Shown piece by piece: positions 39,101 through 49,900 of a stretch of DNA of 64,000 nucleotides. This DNA is from Acanthosoma haemorrhoidale (taxonomy: Eukaryota; Arthropoda; Insecta; Hemiptera; Acanthosomatidae): NCBI GenBank assembly GCA_930367205.1, contig OV884009.1:98849189-98913188 (forward strand), read 5' to 3'. The position numbers were made by a program, and so were the translations under genes. Each line of letters opens with the position of its first letter. Position 1 is the stretch's first letter. Below the pieces are notes generated by a model. The model was not told the DNA's origin. It saw only the letters and a list, made by a program, of their open reading frames with translations, and ran no database searches.

Positions 39101-42100
39101 ATAACTAAACTTAATCATCAAAAACCAATATTCCTAAAACTTTCAAATGTGCTAAAGAATTCTTGTATGTGTTAATGTGTAAATTTTGAGTGATTTAATT
39201 TGACGGTTCCTTATTCATTGGTTATCTCAGCTTCCATATAAATGCACCAAGATAGTTCTATAATCCAGGGTAGAGCTCCATCTTGATAAAGTACTTCTTT
39301 CTAGTAGCATTTGATCTGGATAATTGGTCTGGCTTTCAGCATTAATCAAGACCATACTAATTGTCTCATCTTTGCTGAAAGCATTGCAATTGATTCATCA
39401 CAGGAACAATATGTGTTTGATTGTTGGTTTCTGTAAGTAATTTTTGCAATGCGGATAGGTCTAAATGACTGGGGTTGCACTTAGTCTTGTAAGGAAAATT
39501 TAATTGTTAATTGAATAAATAACTATTGATTTAAATCTAGGAAATTGAAATATAGGTGGCCTAATCCTGGTTTAATTTTAACAATTACCCTGCTAGAGCT
39601 ATGTTACCAACTATGGCAGCAAACTTGGTAGGCCTTGTCTCTTACAGAAATGTTGTGCCATTGATTTTATTTAAGGTATATTTTTCTAAATTCCTAAAAG
39701 TACATTTACATAATATATATATATATATTGATATATGCAGTGATTTTTTATGTTTATATTGTATATATTTGTAAAACTATTTTTATCTAATTATATTCAA
39801 TTCCTATTTTATAATGTAATTAGTTTTTATGAATGTTATCAATATTTGTGTGTGTAGGGTGGTGGAGGTAATGGAGGTGGTGTTGGGACTTCACTAAATA
39901 CTCCTGTGGTCGCTCTACAAACGCCTGTTCTTGGATCATTTCCTGGTATATATACTGATATTTCAAATCCAGAAATGGGTTTAGCATCAGCACTTTCTTG
40001 GACTTCTTCTATTACATCATCAATAACGCACACAAGGTATCATGGGTAATTTAACCTTTTACTTAACTTATTATCATAAGCACCATTTATATTAATATTT
40101 GCTTGGGGCAGATTCTTCCTTCTTAATAGATAATTAACACTCTTAGTAATGACTACATGTAGAAGACCCTGAGATTTAGCTTGGAAGTTAAATACACTGT
40201 TATTATATAGCGGAAATTTCATCAAAAAATTGCTTTAAATTAACTCAGTATTTATCACTGAGAAATACTTATGTCCTAATTTTAAAGTTTATGTTGTAAT
40301 AGTTTCATGAAAATCCCTTTTCGATTTCCGGCTCCCTTCAGAAGTTTTTCTTTATGGGAGGATAAATGATTAGCTACTTGAATGAAGAAGTAGCAAATCT
40401 GGTTTGAAAATACAAAATTAAGGTTGAGGTAACAGCCTAGGATCCAAGGCCTGGATGCTAGTATGTCAGCCTCACCTTTCATCTACAGCAACAACCTTTG
40501 GTCACTTCTCTTCAGAAAGTATAGTGCCAAGGATTTATTTATTTTATGATTAGAGGATTGTAGAAATATTTTTTTTTTTACATTAGCCAATTTAAACCTG
40601 TTTTAAATATATTTATTATGTTTCAGTGGTTTACCTCATCTTGGTGTCAGCAGCTCTCCACCTCCTTCTTCCCCTTCTCCTCGTTCTGTTAGAATAAAAA
40701 GTGAACCGATATCACCACCAAGAGACCATCCCCTAAGTCATTTGTCCCATTCTTTAAGTCATCACATCCCTCCAGGTAAGATGACCTTAAATTAATGTAT
40801 TGAGTTAACTCAATATTTGTTTTCCAAATGATCTTGAACTTATTTGTTAGTATTAAAAATATAGTTTAAAAAAAAAAGGAGAAGTTATAATATTAACTAC
40901 ATTCGTGAACATTAACCATTTGCCCATGCTTGGTGAAATATCCAAAATTCCAAAAATGTGTGTAAAATTACTATAGTTACCACTATACTAATATAGTATA
41001 GTATAACCTAAGTTTCAGTAAACCTGTGAGGATAGGAAATTCAATAGAAAATACATTAATATGGAATAAAGTTATAAAAAAAAATTTTAAAATAAATAAC
41101 TGAATAAGAAATGCATACTTTTAAAATTGATATGTATTGTTAAAGAATGTGAATGCTTCCATGTTACATAATGTTTGCTGGCATTCAGTCTAAAAGTTTT
41201 AAAATTAAATGATAGATTTACATTCCGTCTGTATAGAAAACACTATTGGTTCATTAACACCATATGCTTGTCCAACTGACAGTTAAAATTCACTACATTC
41301 AATTATACTTAATAATTTTAATTTAGTTTTAAGCAGTAAGGTTTTATTGCATTTTTTATTCATACCATGACTTTTAGATGGCAGTAAACTGTATGTTTTA
41401 AACAGCAACTTTAAATAAATGAAAAAAGTCCTTCTAACTTTACAACAAAGTAATGTTTTTTCAGTTAATATAACATGTAGCATGCATTCAAAAAGCGGTT
41501 TGCTCATTCAATGATACATGTTCTTAAATTTTGGCAAGCCAGATCCATCTGTTTTACTGCAGGAGCTTGTCAATTGTGGTAGCCTAAATATTTGGCTCAA
41601 TCACTTCCTCTTAAATAGATTTATTAAAAGGGGATTCTACCAAAATGTCAAGTTGTTGAATATTCATAAGTCTTACCCACAGGAATTTTACCCGAACTTT
41701 GGAAAACTCAATAAAAGACTAATTTTTTTATATTTCGCCCTATATTCCAAATAGAATACTTCTAAATTTCAATATATTTGTTTCATTCACGATACCATCA
41801 ACTGTGCTGGTTGGTAAAAAAAAGTCATCATCACTTTCATCATCATTTTTGCTTCTTACATACTATTTTTTCACTTGTATTGACATGATCTCAATTAATT
41901 TTATTACCGATATAATCCACTTCATTTTTTATGAAATTAATTATATTTATATTCCTAACATTGATTGATTAAATCGCTTTGTGTTTAAAAGTTGTGTCTT
42001 ATTTTCGCTTAAAAAACCCAACGGACTTTTTGGCCAACCCTTTATATTCTTATACACATCTAATGCACACACTCACACAAGTCAATGTTAATGCATCTCA

Positions 42101-44393
42101 TCCCAATCACATTCCACAGATATTTTCTCCTTATTTGATCAGCTTTCTGAAAATTCATCTTTTCCAACATTTCTCATGCCTTTCTGTTATTCAAATCTTA
42201 TCTTTTCAATCATCTCTTGTCTAGCCAGCTTTTATTTCCTGTAACGCGACTGGCCAGATTTACTAAATTGTGTTCTACCCGTGGTTCTTCTTTGTGCTTC
42301 GTTGTCGTCTTTGTCCGAGCGTGGTTCTGGTCTTGTCTCGTGTCTCCTCCGACGATCGTAACGAACAAGCCCACCTTGTCTCATGGCCGGGTCAAATTGA
42401 ATGAGGACGATCTCAAGGCTCTCCGTGTTTATACCCTCTGTTGCCATCTTGGATTTTTTAACTTATTTGGTTTTCCAATGCCCGTTGTCTCAGATATAAT
42501 AATACTTTTCTTGTTTTAATGTTAACAAATCCAATATTAAATTATTTATACTTAATTCTTGATATTATTTATTTTATAACTATTAATATTAGACATAACG
42601 GCAACAAAAATGTTCATCTTTTCATAGCCATGAACCACGGGTTGTTTTATCGTTCTTTTACGCTCGCTAATTTCGAGTTTATATCAAAAAGTAACATCAC
42701 AGACTCACAGCATCTAAATATCACAATAATATAAATATATATATATATTGAGTTAATGGCAACAGTATAAAATATAAAAAAAATTTACATGCTGTTGGGG
42801 GTTCTTGGATCGAGGAATTCGCAAATACTCAAAATGTATCAAATGGTACTTCTAGTACTTCCGTACATGTTCCTACACCTTGCACACCAAAGTTTGATCA
42901 CCCCCAGATACTTTCGGGTGATATGAAGAAACATAAAGTTATGAGAATTGGTAGATCAGGGAAAACAACCGATATGTACGACGTCCGTGTAAAGTTTGCT
43001 CTGCTAGTAAAAAAAGAAGCGAGAGTAGCTTTATTTGTGCTGAATGGTTAGCATCCTTACATCTTGGACAATGTTTCGGAAAATACCATACTTGCCTTAA
43101 ATATTAATATTTTTGTTTTCTGTTTATGTTATATATATTATTATGTTCTTCTAATATATCAGTTTTATTGTTAACTTTAAATTTATTTTATTTGCTATTT
43201 ACTATTAGGTTCTATTAACAAAAATAAATCTGGCAAAAGATGAATTTAATTACAAAAAAAAACAAAACTTAAATTAATTATTTATAAATACTTGTTTACA
43301 ATTTTGCTTCTTCTTCTTCTTTTATTCTCATCAATTATTTCCAAACCAAATCAATTCTTTTTCTTTTCTTGCAATGGCTCTTCTTGGTTCTGCTAAGTCC
43401 AATACCACTAACTAAAAGAAATTTTAAAGTTTTTCTGACACACAATTTACAGCTAACATGTATCACGGGCCGATCCCAAAACTAGATGAGTATAATGCTC
43501 TGTGTGTTTTCATTCTCACCACCACCACTATACTATCTTTTGTTTTTTTTCATCCACTCTCAATTGTTTTTATTTTGCCTTCTTGATAAGTTGGATTAAA
43601 TATTTATATACAAACTCAACAATATCTAATATCACAACAATATATGTATATGTATGTATGTAACAATCCACCATAAAATAAAAAACTGTATTTTTTTCTA
43701 TAATTATAAATTAAAAATTTCGATTTTGTTTTTATTTTTCATTTCCGTTAAATTGTATATGACGAATATGTAATCAAAATGTACTTTTTCATGAAAATGT
43801 ATAATGTTTTAAATATTTTTTTTAGTTACTCATTTATCAGAAACAAGCGAATGAGGCCAGTGTTTAGGCTTTAAGTAGGTGATACGTTGCCGGCACTCAG
43901 GTTTTAAATGTCTCTTATGCCGCCGGCACTCAATGTGTTAAGAGCATGACATACAAAAAACATGCATAGGGCAGACCCCACCTGGTATTCGGAGGGTTAA
44001 AGAACATTTTATTTTTCACACCTTTCTTTGTTTTCTTTTTCCCATTTCGAAGTATTAAAAAGCACAGTTTTACTAGCAAATAAAAACATGAGAAAAACTG
44101 CTACAACAAATGGTGCTAGATTATTTGTATTAGACAAATTGAATTCAAAGTTAGAGGTAATCTTATTAAGATAACTCTCTAAATAACATATATCAAAAAT
44201 AATTTAGATTATCATTTTAGAAATCAAATTCAATGTAAATTCAGAACTCCAATGTTTAATGTAGGAATATTTCTTTAACTCTAAAGGCTCCACTAATGTT
44301 TTAGGAGGAATGGGATCATCACCAGGAGACCAAAGACATGAATATGACGGAGGCCCAATGAGTAAAAGGCCAAGAGACAATTGGAGTACATAG
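36098..44393 (+). CDS. Mef2: Mef2, MADS-box muscle transcription factor (eight coding exons)
   Basis: Mef2 is a nuclear DNA-binding factor that recognises the A/T-rich sequence YTA(A/T)4TAR and drives muscle differentiation. Coding exons are 36098-36151, 36246-36449, 36537-36695, 36817-36958, 37861-38054, 39858-40036, 40627-40775 and 44305-44393. They sum to 1170 nt and 389 residues, with GT-AG at every junction and a continuous frame. Residues 1-57 are the MADS box, starting [18 protein letters not shown]. Residues 58 to about 90 are the Mef2 domain ([18 protein letters not shown]). [17 protein letters not shown] follows, then a Ser/Pro-rich transactivation region with SNGYPHS and a seven-proline run. 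[12 protein letters not shown] around residue 335 is the conserved phosphorylation-dependent SUMO switch. The C-terminus has the basic SKRPRDNW typical of the nuclear localisation end. At 389 residues it is shorter than the Drosophila protein (over 500), which has long low-complexity inserts. Alternative exons cannot be excluded. Confidence 0.95.
36246..36449 (+). CDS. Mef2: Mef2 coding exon 2 (MADS box and start of Mef2 domain)
   Basis: 68 codons in phase 0 from [17 protein letters not shown] to the end of NKNIIE. It carries most of the MADS-box DNA-binding helix and the dimerisation surface ([16 protein letters not shown]). Acceptor TTTTTAG at 36239-36245, donor GTATATAC at 36450. Confidence 0.97.
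36537..36695 (+). CDS. Mef2: Mef2 coding exon 3
   Basis: 53 codons in phase 0, [10 protein letters not shown] to QRNQLTNNR. It completes the Mef2 domain and contains [19 protein letters not shown], conserved with the insect protein. Acceptor CATAAG ending 36536, donor GTATGAG at 36696. Confidence 0.95.
36817..36958 (+). CDS. Mef2: Mef2 coding exon 4
   Basis: 142 nt ending in phase 1. It encodes [19 protein letters not shown] and [13 protein letters not shown], both clear counterparts of the Drosophila transactivation segment. Acceptor TTGAAG ending 36816, donor GTACAAAC at 36959. Confidence 0.95.
37861..38054 (+). CDS. Mef2: Mef2 coding exon 5
   Basis: 194 nt. [16 protein letters not shown] and GSPSPGPPG are strongly conserved. 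They are followed by a run of seven prolines ([10 protein letters not shown]) and [12 protein letters not shown]. Acceptor TTGTTACAG ending 37860, donor GTAAGTTT at 38055. Confidence 0.95.
39858..40036 (+). CDS. Mef2: Mef2 coding exon 6
   Basis: 179 nt starting with a Gly-rich stretch ([10 protein letters not shown]), then [14 protein letters not shown], which matches the conserved SLNTPVV block. Acceptor TGTGTGTAG ending 39857, donor GTATCATG at 40037. Confidence 0.93.
40627..40775 (+). CDS. Mef2: Mef2 coding exon 7 (SUMO/phospho switch)
   Basis: 149 nt. It encodes [12 protein letters not shown], with the acceptor Lys at about residue 335 and the Ser-Pro at 340-341. In vertebrate MEF2 proteins this module couples phosphorylation to sumoylation and repression. 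A Ser/Pro-rich run precedes it and a His/Ser-rich run (HLSHSLSHH) follows. Acceptor TTTCAG ending 40626, donor GTAAGATG at 40776. Confidence 0.95.
42225..42465. other. GC-richer insert in the last Mef2 intron
   Basis: About 230 bases of balanced composition stand out from the AT-rich intron. Open frames occur on both strands (100 and 71 codons) but neither has a recognisable motif. It ends near GTTGCCATCTTGG at about 42440. It lies 0.3 kb upstream of the piggyBac fragment and may be part of the same or another mobile element. Confidence 0.35.
42752..43107 (+). mobile_element. piggyBac-like transposase C-terminal zinc finger, decayed
   Basis: One + frame is open from 42752 to 43051 and includes [20 protein letters not shown]. 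From about 42958 a second frame reads [16 protein letters not shown] and then [20 protein letters not shown], ending at the TAA at 43105-43107. Spaced C-x2-C, C, C and H residues followed by CF-x2-YH are characteristic of the C-terminal Cys-rich domain of piggyBac/PGBD transposases. The frame change near 42955, and the lack of any upstream DDE core in the intron, show a dead fragment. It lies in the same orientation as Mef2, between exons 7 and 8. Confidence 0.7.
44305..44393 (+). CDS. Mef2: Mef2 coding exon 8 (C-terminus)
   Basis: 89 nt including the TAG at 44391-44393. It ends [14 protein letters not shown]. The KRPR...W pattern matches the insect C-terminus, so this is the true last coding exon. 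Acceptor TGTTTTAG ending 44304. The preceding intron is 3.5 kb and hosts a piggyBac remnant. Confidence 0.93.
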
Positions 44394-45507
44394 CCACCAT
44401 TTAACTCTCTGCTATCCTCTGTAGTAAGTTTTTTTTTTATCTTAATTCATAAAAGTTTATATTCATTAAGTTTAGTCTTTCTCTTAAGGCATATAAATTT
44501 CAATTAGATATCTAAGTTAGATGTTAGTGGAAACGGAGAACCTCCCTCAAAATAAATTGCCACCTCATAAATAAATTGTATGCGTACAAGTATTCTCCCA
44601 GCAAATAAATTCGGTTTCAACTTCATTGTTGCAAGTTTAGTTTTGTCATAGAAACCCCTCCGTAAACTACAACCATTTTTTCAACATAAAAGTGAACAAT
44701 TCTAAGAAATGACTTGCCAAAGAATTAATATAAGAGAAAAAAAAAGTTGATTGATACTGTTCACTTTCAGTACAGTTAGTAAACAATACCGTATTGGTTT
44801 TGTTTTGTTAATAGAATATTGCCTCTCTTACTTGTCATAAAAAGTCACTCGTTTCTTGCAACAATTTAAAGAATTCTTAAGCATTGCATGTTAATTAAAT
44901 AAATATATCTTCCTTCATTATTCATTAAGACTATAAGTTGAAAAGTGTATAATCCTCAGCTCTAGTAATTTTTAAAAAGGGTTCACAAAATCATTCTTGT
45001 ATGTTTTCAACTATTTTGTGATCTTTTAGTAGCAATTTTTATGTTTTCCTTTACTTTGTCAACAAAGAATTCACAGTTTCACACAAGTAACTTAGTAAAT
45101 AAATAAATTTTAATCTTGTAGTGAATTGTTAATTACCTTGTTACTAAATTAAATTATTTCATTATTTTACAGATGGACGCAGAGAGGTATGATTTGCACT
45201 GATGTGCTTTAGTGGTTACCTCATTAGATTCTTTGTGCATTGTGACCACAGTGTAATGTGCCATGTTTTTTTCACAATTTTAACACTCACATGAGTCAAG
45301 ATTGAGTGTCTAATAAACGCATCTTTAATTGATAGTTGTAAAGTTGTGAGCTCACTTTCATTAGCATTTTTTAAAAGAAATGAATCGTGTATACTTTAAA
45401 TACATTTGGATTTTTAAGAACCAAATTACATGCCTTAAAATATTGTTAAAAGGTGGGAAATTTTATTGTAATACTATGTTTTTAGTTTTAAAAAAAATCA
45501 ATTTATT

Positions 45508-45553
<46 letters not shown>

Positions 45554-46660
45554 AATATATATATATATTTATATTATCCAGTATGGGTAATGGGCTTTTA
45601 TTATTTGGCATTGTTAAACCAGCACTTGGAAAAACTTATTTTGCCAAATTATTGGCATTCCCTCTGAAATAAAAAAAAAAAAATTGTCATGTGGGAATTT
45701 ACTCACATTATTGCTGTTCTTCCTTATGTAAAAAAAATATCAAATAGTAATGTGTATTATACATGTTAAATAGATAATTCTTGATGTTACCCTAAAATAT
45801 ATGTTGTATATTTCTGATATGTTAGATGTTTCTTGTTCTTTCTATTATATAATATATGTGAACACAAATACAAATGTTTTTTTATGAGCAATGTTATTTA
45901 AAATTAGTTTATCAGCTTTGCTTTTCAAGTGCTTCATTGTTCATCAAACTTGAAAGAGGATTTAAATGACATTGTGATTTTGTTATATATTTAGATTTGT
46001 ATAAGTTAATTTTTTTTTATGTAATATTCATGTAATTTGAAGATAAATATTGTATACCCTGAAAGTCATACAAAGTAAACAAACGTGTTGGTTAATCTTA
46101 TCTGATTTTTGTTTAATTACCTTGCTTATTTTGTTCTATTTATCATTGTATTAATTGGAGAGCTGAGGAATGCTCTGTAAATAAAAAAAATAGATTGATT
46201 ACAGTAATTTTTAAATTTTACACATTTTGTACACATCATTTATTATTTAAATGTTTTAAACATTTAGTTTTTAATAATGATGTAATAAATTATTAGTTTT
46301 AAGTGTATATATATACTTTTATATAATATATATATAATAATAAGCATATATATATTATATATGTGTTTATATATACATATTTATATACTTATACAAATAT
46401 ACATAATTTCGTTTGTGTGTTGTGTGCGTGTTCATCCAAATGTAAATCTAATCAATTAGACATCTGTAAAAGTTATTATTATTATTTTTTTTTTTTTTAA
46501 ATAAAACCATGTGACACTTACTTTTTTGCGCTAGTCAGTAGCCAAATAAGTTTAATGTTTGTGTGATCAGGATTCCACAGCCTAAGTGTTATCTATTAGA
46601 GAACATGAAAAATAGCGCTATATTTTTGTATTGTAGCAATAAAGTATTTACTATCTAAAA
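44394..46660 (+). other. Mef2: Probable Mef2 3' untranslated region
   Basis: Non-coding sequence after the stop codon. A GTAAGT at 44424 and TATTTTACAG at 45163-45172 could bound a 3' UTR intron. Several AATAAA hexamers occur; the one at 46638-46643 (GCAATAAAG, followed by T/G-rich sequence) is the best candidate for the poly(A) signal. Long AT-rich 3' UTRs are usual for Mef2, but the end is not proven here. Confidence 0.4.
45513..45551. repeat. (TA)n microsatellite
   Basis: Uninterrupted TA repeat of about 39 bases, followed by a second shorter TA run near 45555-45568. It lies in the presumed Mef2 3' UTR. Confidence 0.9.
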
Positions 46661-46813
46661 ATTAATTTATTTTGTATTCTCTTTTGGTTTTGAATTGTCT
46701 GGCAGTGCTTTATGATTTTTACTTAATTGATAAATGACTGACTAGTGACATTAAAGAAACACATGGTAAATTACGATTTGAAAATTGTTGCAATGGTATT
46801 ATACATCACAATA

Positions 46814-46987
46814 GTTCATTCGTAAAGAGAATGTCATTGTAGTTTGGAAGAAGAAAAAATTTACAAGAGAAGTCACGAGTCGAAAGATCGGTAATGATAT
46901 TTCGACTTATGAGTTCTCTTGTCAATTTTTCTTCTTTCAAATTTCAACATCAGTTTACTTTCAATGGCATTCTCTTAGTGAATGAGC
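46814..46987. repeat. Large imperfect inverted repeat (foldback / MITE-like)
   Basis: The left arm starts at GTTCATTCGTAAAGAGAATG (46814) and the right arm ends GCATTCTCTTAGTGAATGAGC (46987). The arms pair over roughly 75-80 bases each with a loop of about 13 bases around 46890. Inner arms AGAAGAAAAAATTTACAAG and TTGTCAATTTTTCTTCTT are complementary with few mismatches. Weaker pairing may extend outwards to about 46798 and 47000. No coding capacity. A miniature inverted-repeat transposable element or a transcribed hairpin are both possible. Confidence 0.75.
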
Positions 46988-49900
46988 TTTAGACACTATA
47001 ATTTTCAATTTCAACTACTTTCTTATAAATTAATTTTTTCTAACACATCTTCTAACAGTACTTCTTAAGTATTGCATTTTAATTCTCAAGCCTTAATCAG
47101 TGCCTATCTGGGCTACTTAGTAGTACCAGATATTAATTTTTTTTTCAGTATCCATTGAGCGATATAATTTATGTCATAAAGTAGTCATTGAATTTATTTT
47201 AAAAGTTTACTCTTCCTTTACTTATATATATATATAATAATAATATTTGACTAAATTTTATTGTTCTCCAAAAAAAAAAAATATTAAGGTGTCTTCCATA
47301 CTTGATTACACCATACTTTTCCTTGATAATTTATACTCCAATATTAAATCACTCAATCGTTTGGTTTTTATTTATGACTAGTAAAGTGAATATTTTATTT
47401 AAATTTTTTGAAATGTAGTTACAATTATTAAAATTATCAACACTGCATCCAACACATCGACGTTTAATTCATCATAAAGCCCAAATATATTGGCACATCA
47501 AATTTTGTTTTATTTTACGATGGAAATGGGAATTTTATGCTGTAATTAATTAACTTTTATAAGCTATGTTCAATGATAAGACTATTGGTTTGTCCTTTAA
47601 TTGCAAGAATAAGAAAATAACAACACACTTGTATACTTTTAATTTCATGTTTAAACTATATTTACCAAAATATCTTTATTGACTATTTTTAATAATCAGC
47701 TTATACTTTGTTTAATATTTAATTCAATTTTCTGAAGGTATTAGTCATAATAATTATTATAATTTATTGTGCCATTAGAAAAAATTTAAGAAGTGAAATT
47801 TTAAACATAATTAAAAAAAAATTAATTTTTCAAGAAATATAATAAAGATATTTTTCATATATAAAAATTATATTTATTAAAAGAGATTCATTATTTTTGT
47901 GATTGATAAATATGAGCTTATTATATAGAAATGTATTGTAATGAATTTATATATATTAAACAAATTCTTGATATATAAGGATTAAACACACCCCATTGTA
48001 TCCATTGCTTTTACATGTCTTGTAATTCCCTAAATGCTTTTTAAAGCAGATCTGGATTAACATAAAATGGGAAAACATTCCCAATATAATCCTCTGTATA
48101 AAGTCTAGTTTTGTTTGCAATGTTTTGTTTCCATTTATTCTAGCCAATGATACCTTTGTTACCCTAGAATAATTGTTACTCAGTGTGTTATAAATTAAAT
48201 CAAAAGAAGAATTTAGTATTAAAATTAATATTTGTTGTAACTAAAGATAAAAACTACAAATAGTTTTTACAGATAAAAGGGAATGAAAAAATAATTTGTG
48301 TACTTCTGACTTGTAAATATATTTTGAATAGCTTTTAGTTATATTGCATCTAATGATTGATTGTTAAACTATTTTATAGGTGTTCTATTTAAAAAATAAA
48401 ATGTTTAGGACAATTTTTTGTTATAATTTTATTTTAACTTCCTTATAAACATAGAAGGGCCATTCACATTTTATGCACAGATTATACTTTAAATACATTT
48501 CTTGTCAACGAAACAAATTATGACTCCACTTTAAATAATTTTATCATCAATTTTGGTTATCATTGTTTTCTTAACATACTGTTCACTTTGTATTTTAATT
48601 CAATTATATGTTTGTTGTTCATCATATCAGACCCAATTTTCTTTAAAACATACATTTCAAAATTATTTATTGTAGATATACTTAATGTGTCATACTATCT
48701 AATGTTTCATATTAAAATAAACAATAATAAAGCCATGAGATGTGTCATAAAATATAACTAAGGTTTAGTATACATGTATATTGTATTAAAAATAAATGTA
48801 AATTTTCATTAGTTATGTAAGTAAGCAACCACTTTCCTAAATGGTTTTTTAAATGTACATACTCAAATATTATTAAAATATAGGGAATTAGTGGTTGTAT
48901 TTTTGTTGATAGTTTTTGTATAATACACATGTTCTATTTAATATGTCCTAAACGTTTGAATGGTGCTACTGTTGTATATGGTAAATGTTTTTTATTAGAC
49001 ATGTTGCAACTTTTTAAAGATTTATTTATCTTCACTGTAATATGCAAGCTGATGTACACTAAAACTCATTAAACACATGCAGTTATACTATATACTTGTA
49101 TAACAAATATTATAAATGTTAAGCTTTAGAAAATGGATAAATTTTAGAGGAGCCCTTTGACTGAAGTGTTATAGATTATATACATACATAATACACATAT
49201 ATGTGTTTGTGTGCGTGTATGGATGTTAAGAAATATTTTTTTTTTATAGCTAAGAGCTTATATGTTATACATAGTTAAGTTGTTACTATCCAAACAGGGT
49301 GTGATGGCTCATAATTGGTCCAAAATCACTTTGCCTTATTAAATTTCACAACACAGTGAAGTGGAATAGAGTAATTTCCTAACACGGTTGTCTTTCAACC
49401 AATGCAAGCATGTAATTTGACAATGTTACACAAATTTTATTTCATTTACATGTTTGCTTAACGTCACTTCATTTTAACTTAATAGTTGGCATACAGTTAT
49501 TACAATAGCATTCTTAGTCCTTTATTCAATAATATGACTCTATATTTCTAAGATGAACTTTAATCAAATAGATATTTAATTTAATTTACCTTTAGTTTTC
49601 TGTATGCCATACAATTCTCGTGTACCTAATTTTTAAATAAATCTGTAACTATTAATTTGATTAATTAGAAGGAATTTATTTTATTTTTATACACTGTAAA
49701 GCTGCATAGATAATAATATTATCAGAAGAAATATGTATATTTGAGTCCATTTATATTCACATTTATGTGTTGGTATTACACAATATTTTCGATAAATTGA
49801 GAATGTTCTATGCTATCAACATTTTTTTTTTTTGTATATTTTACACTTAAGTAATTTTTAAGTAATGTACATCACCAAACAGCTGTTATTATTATTAAGT

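Noticed and set aside
39839..40033. 64-codon - strand frame
   Set aside because: It is antisense to Mef2 exon 6.
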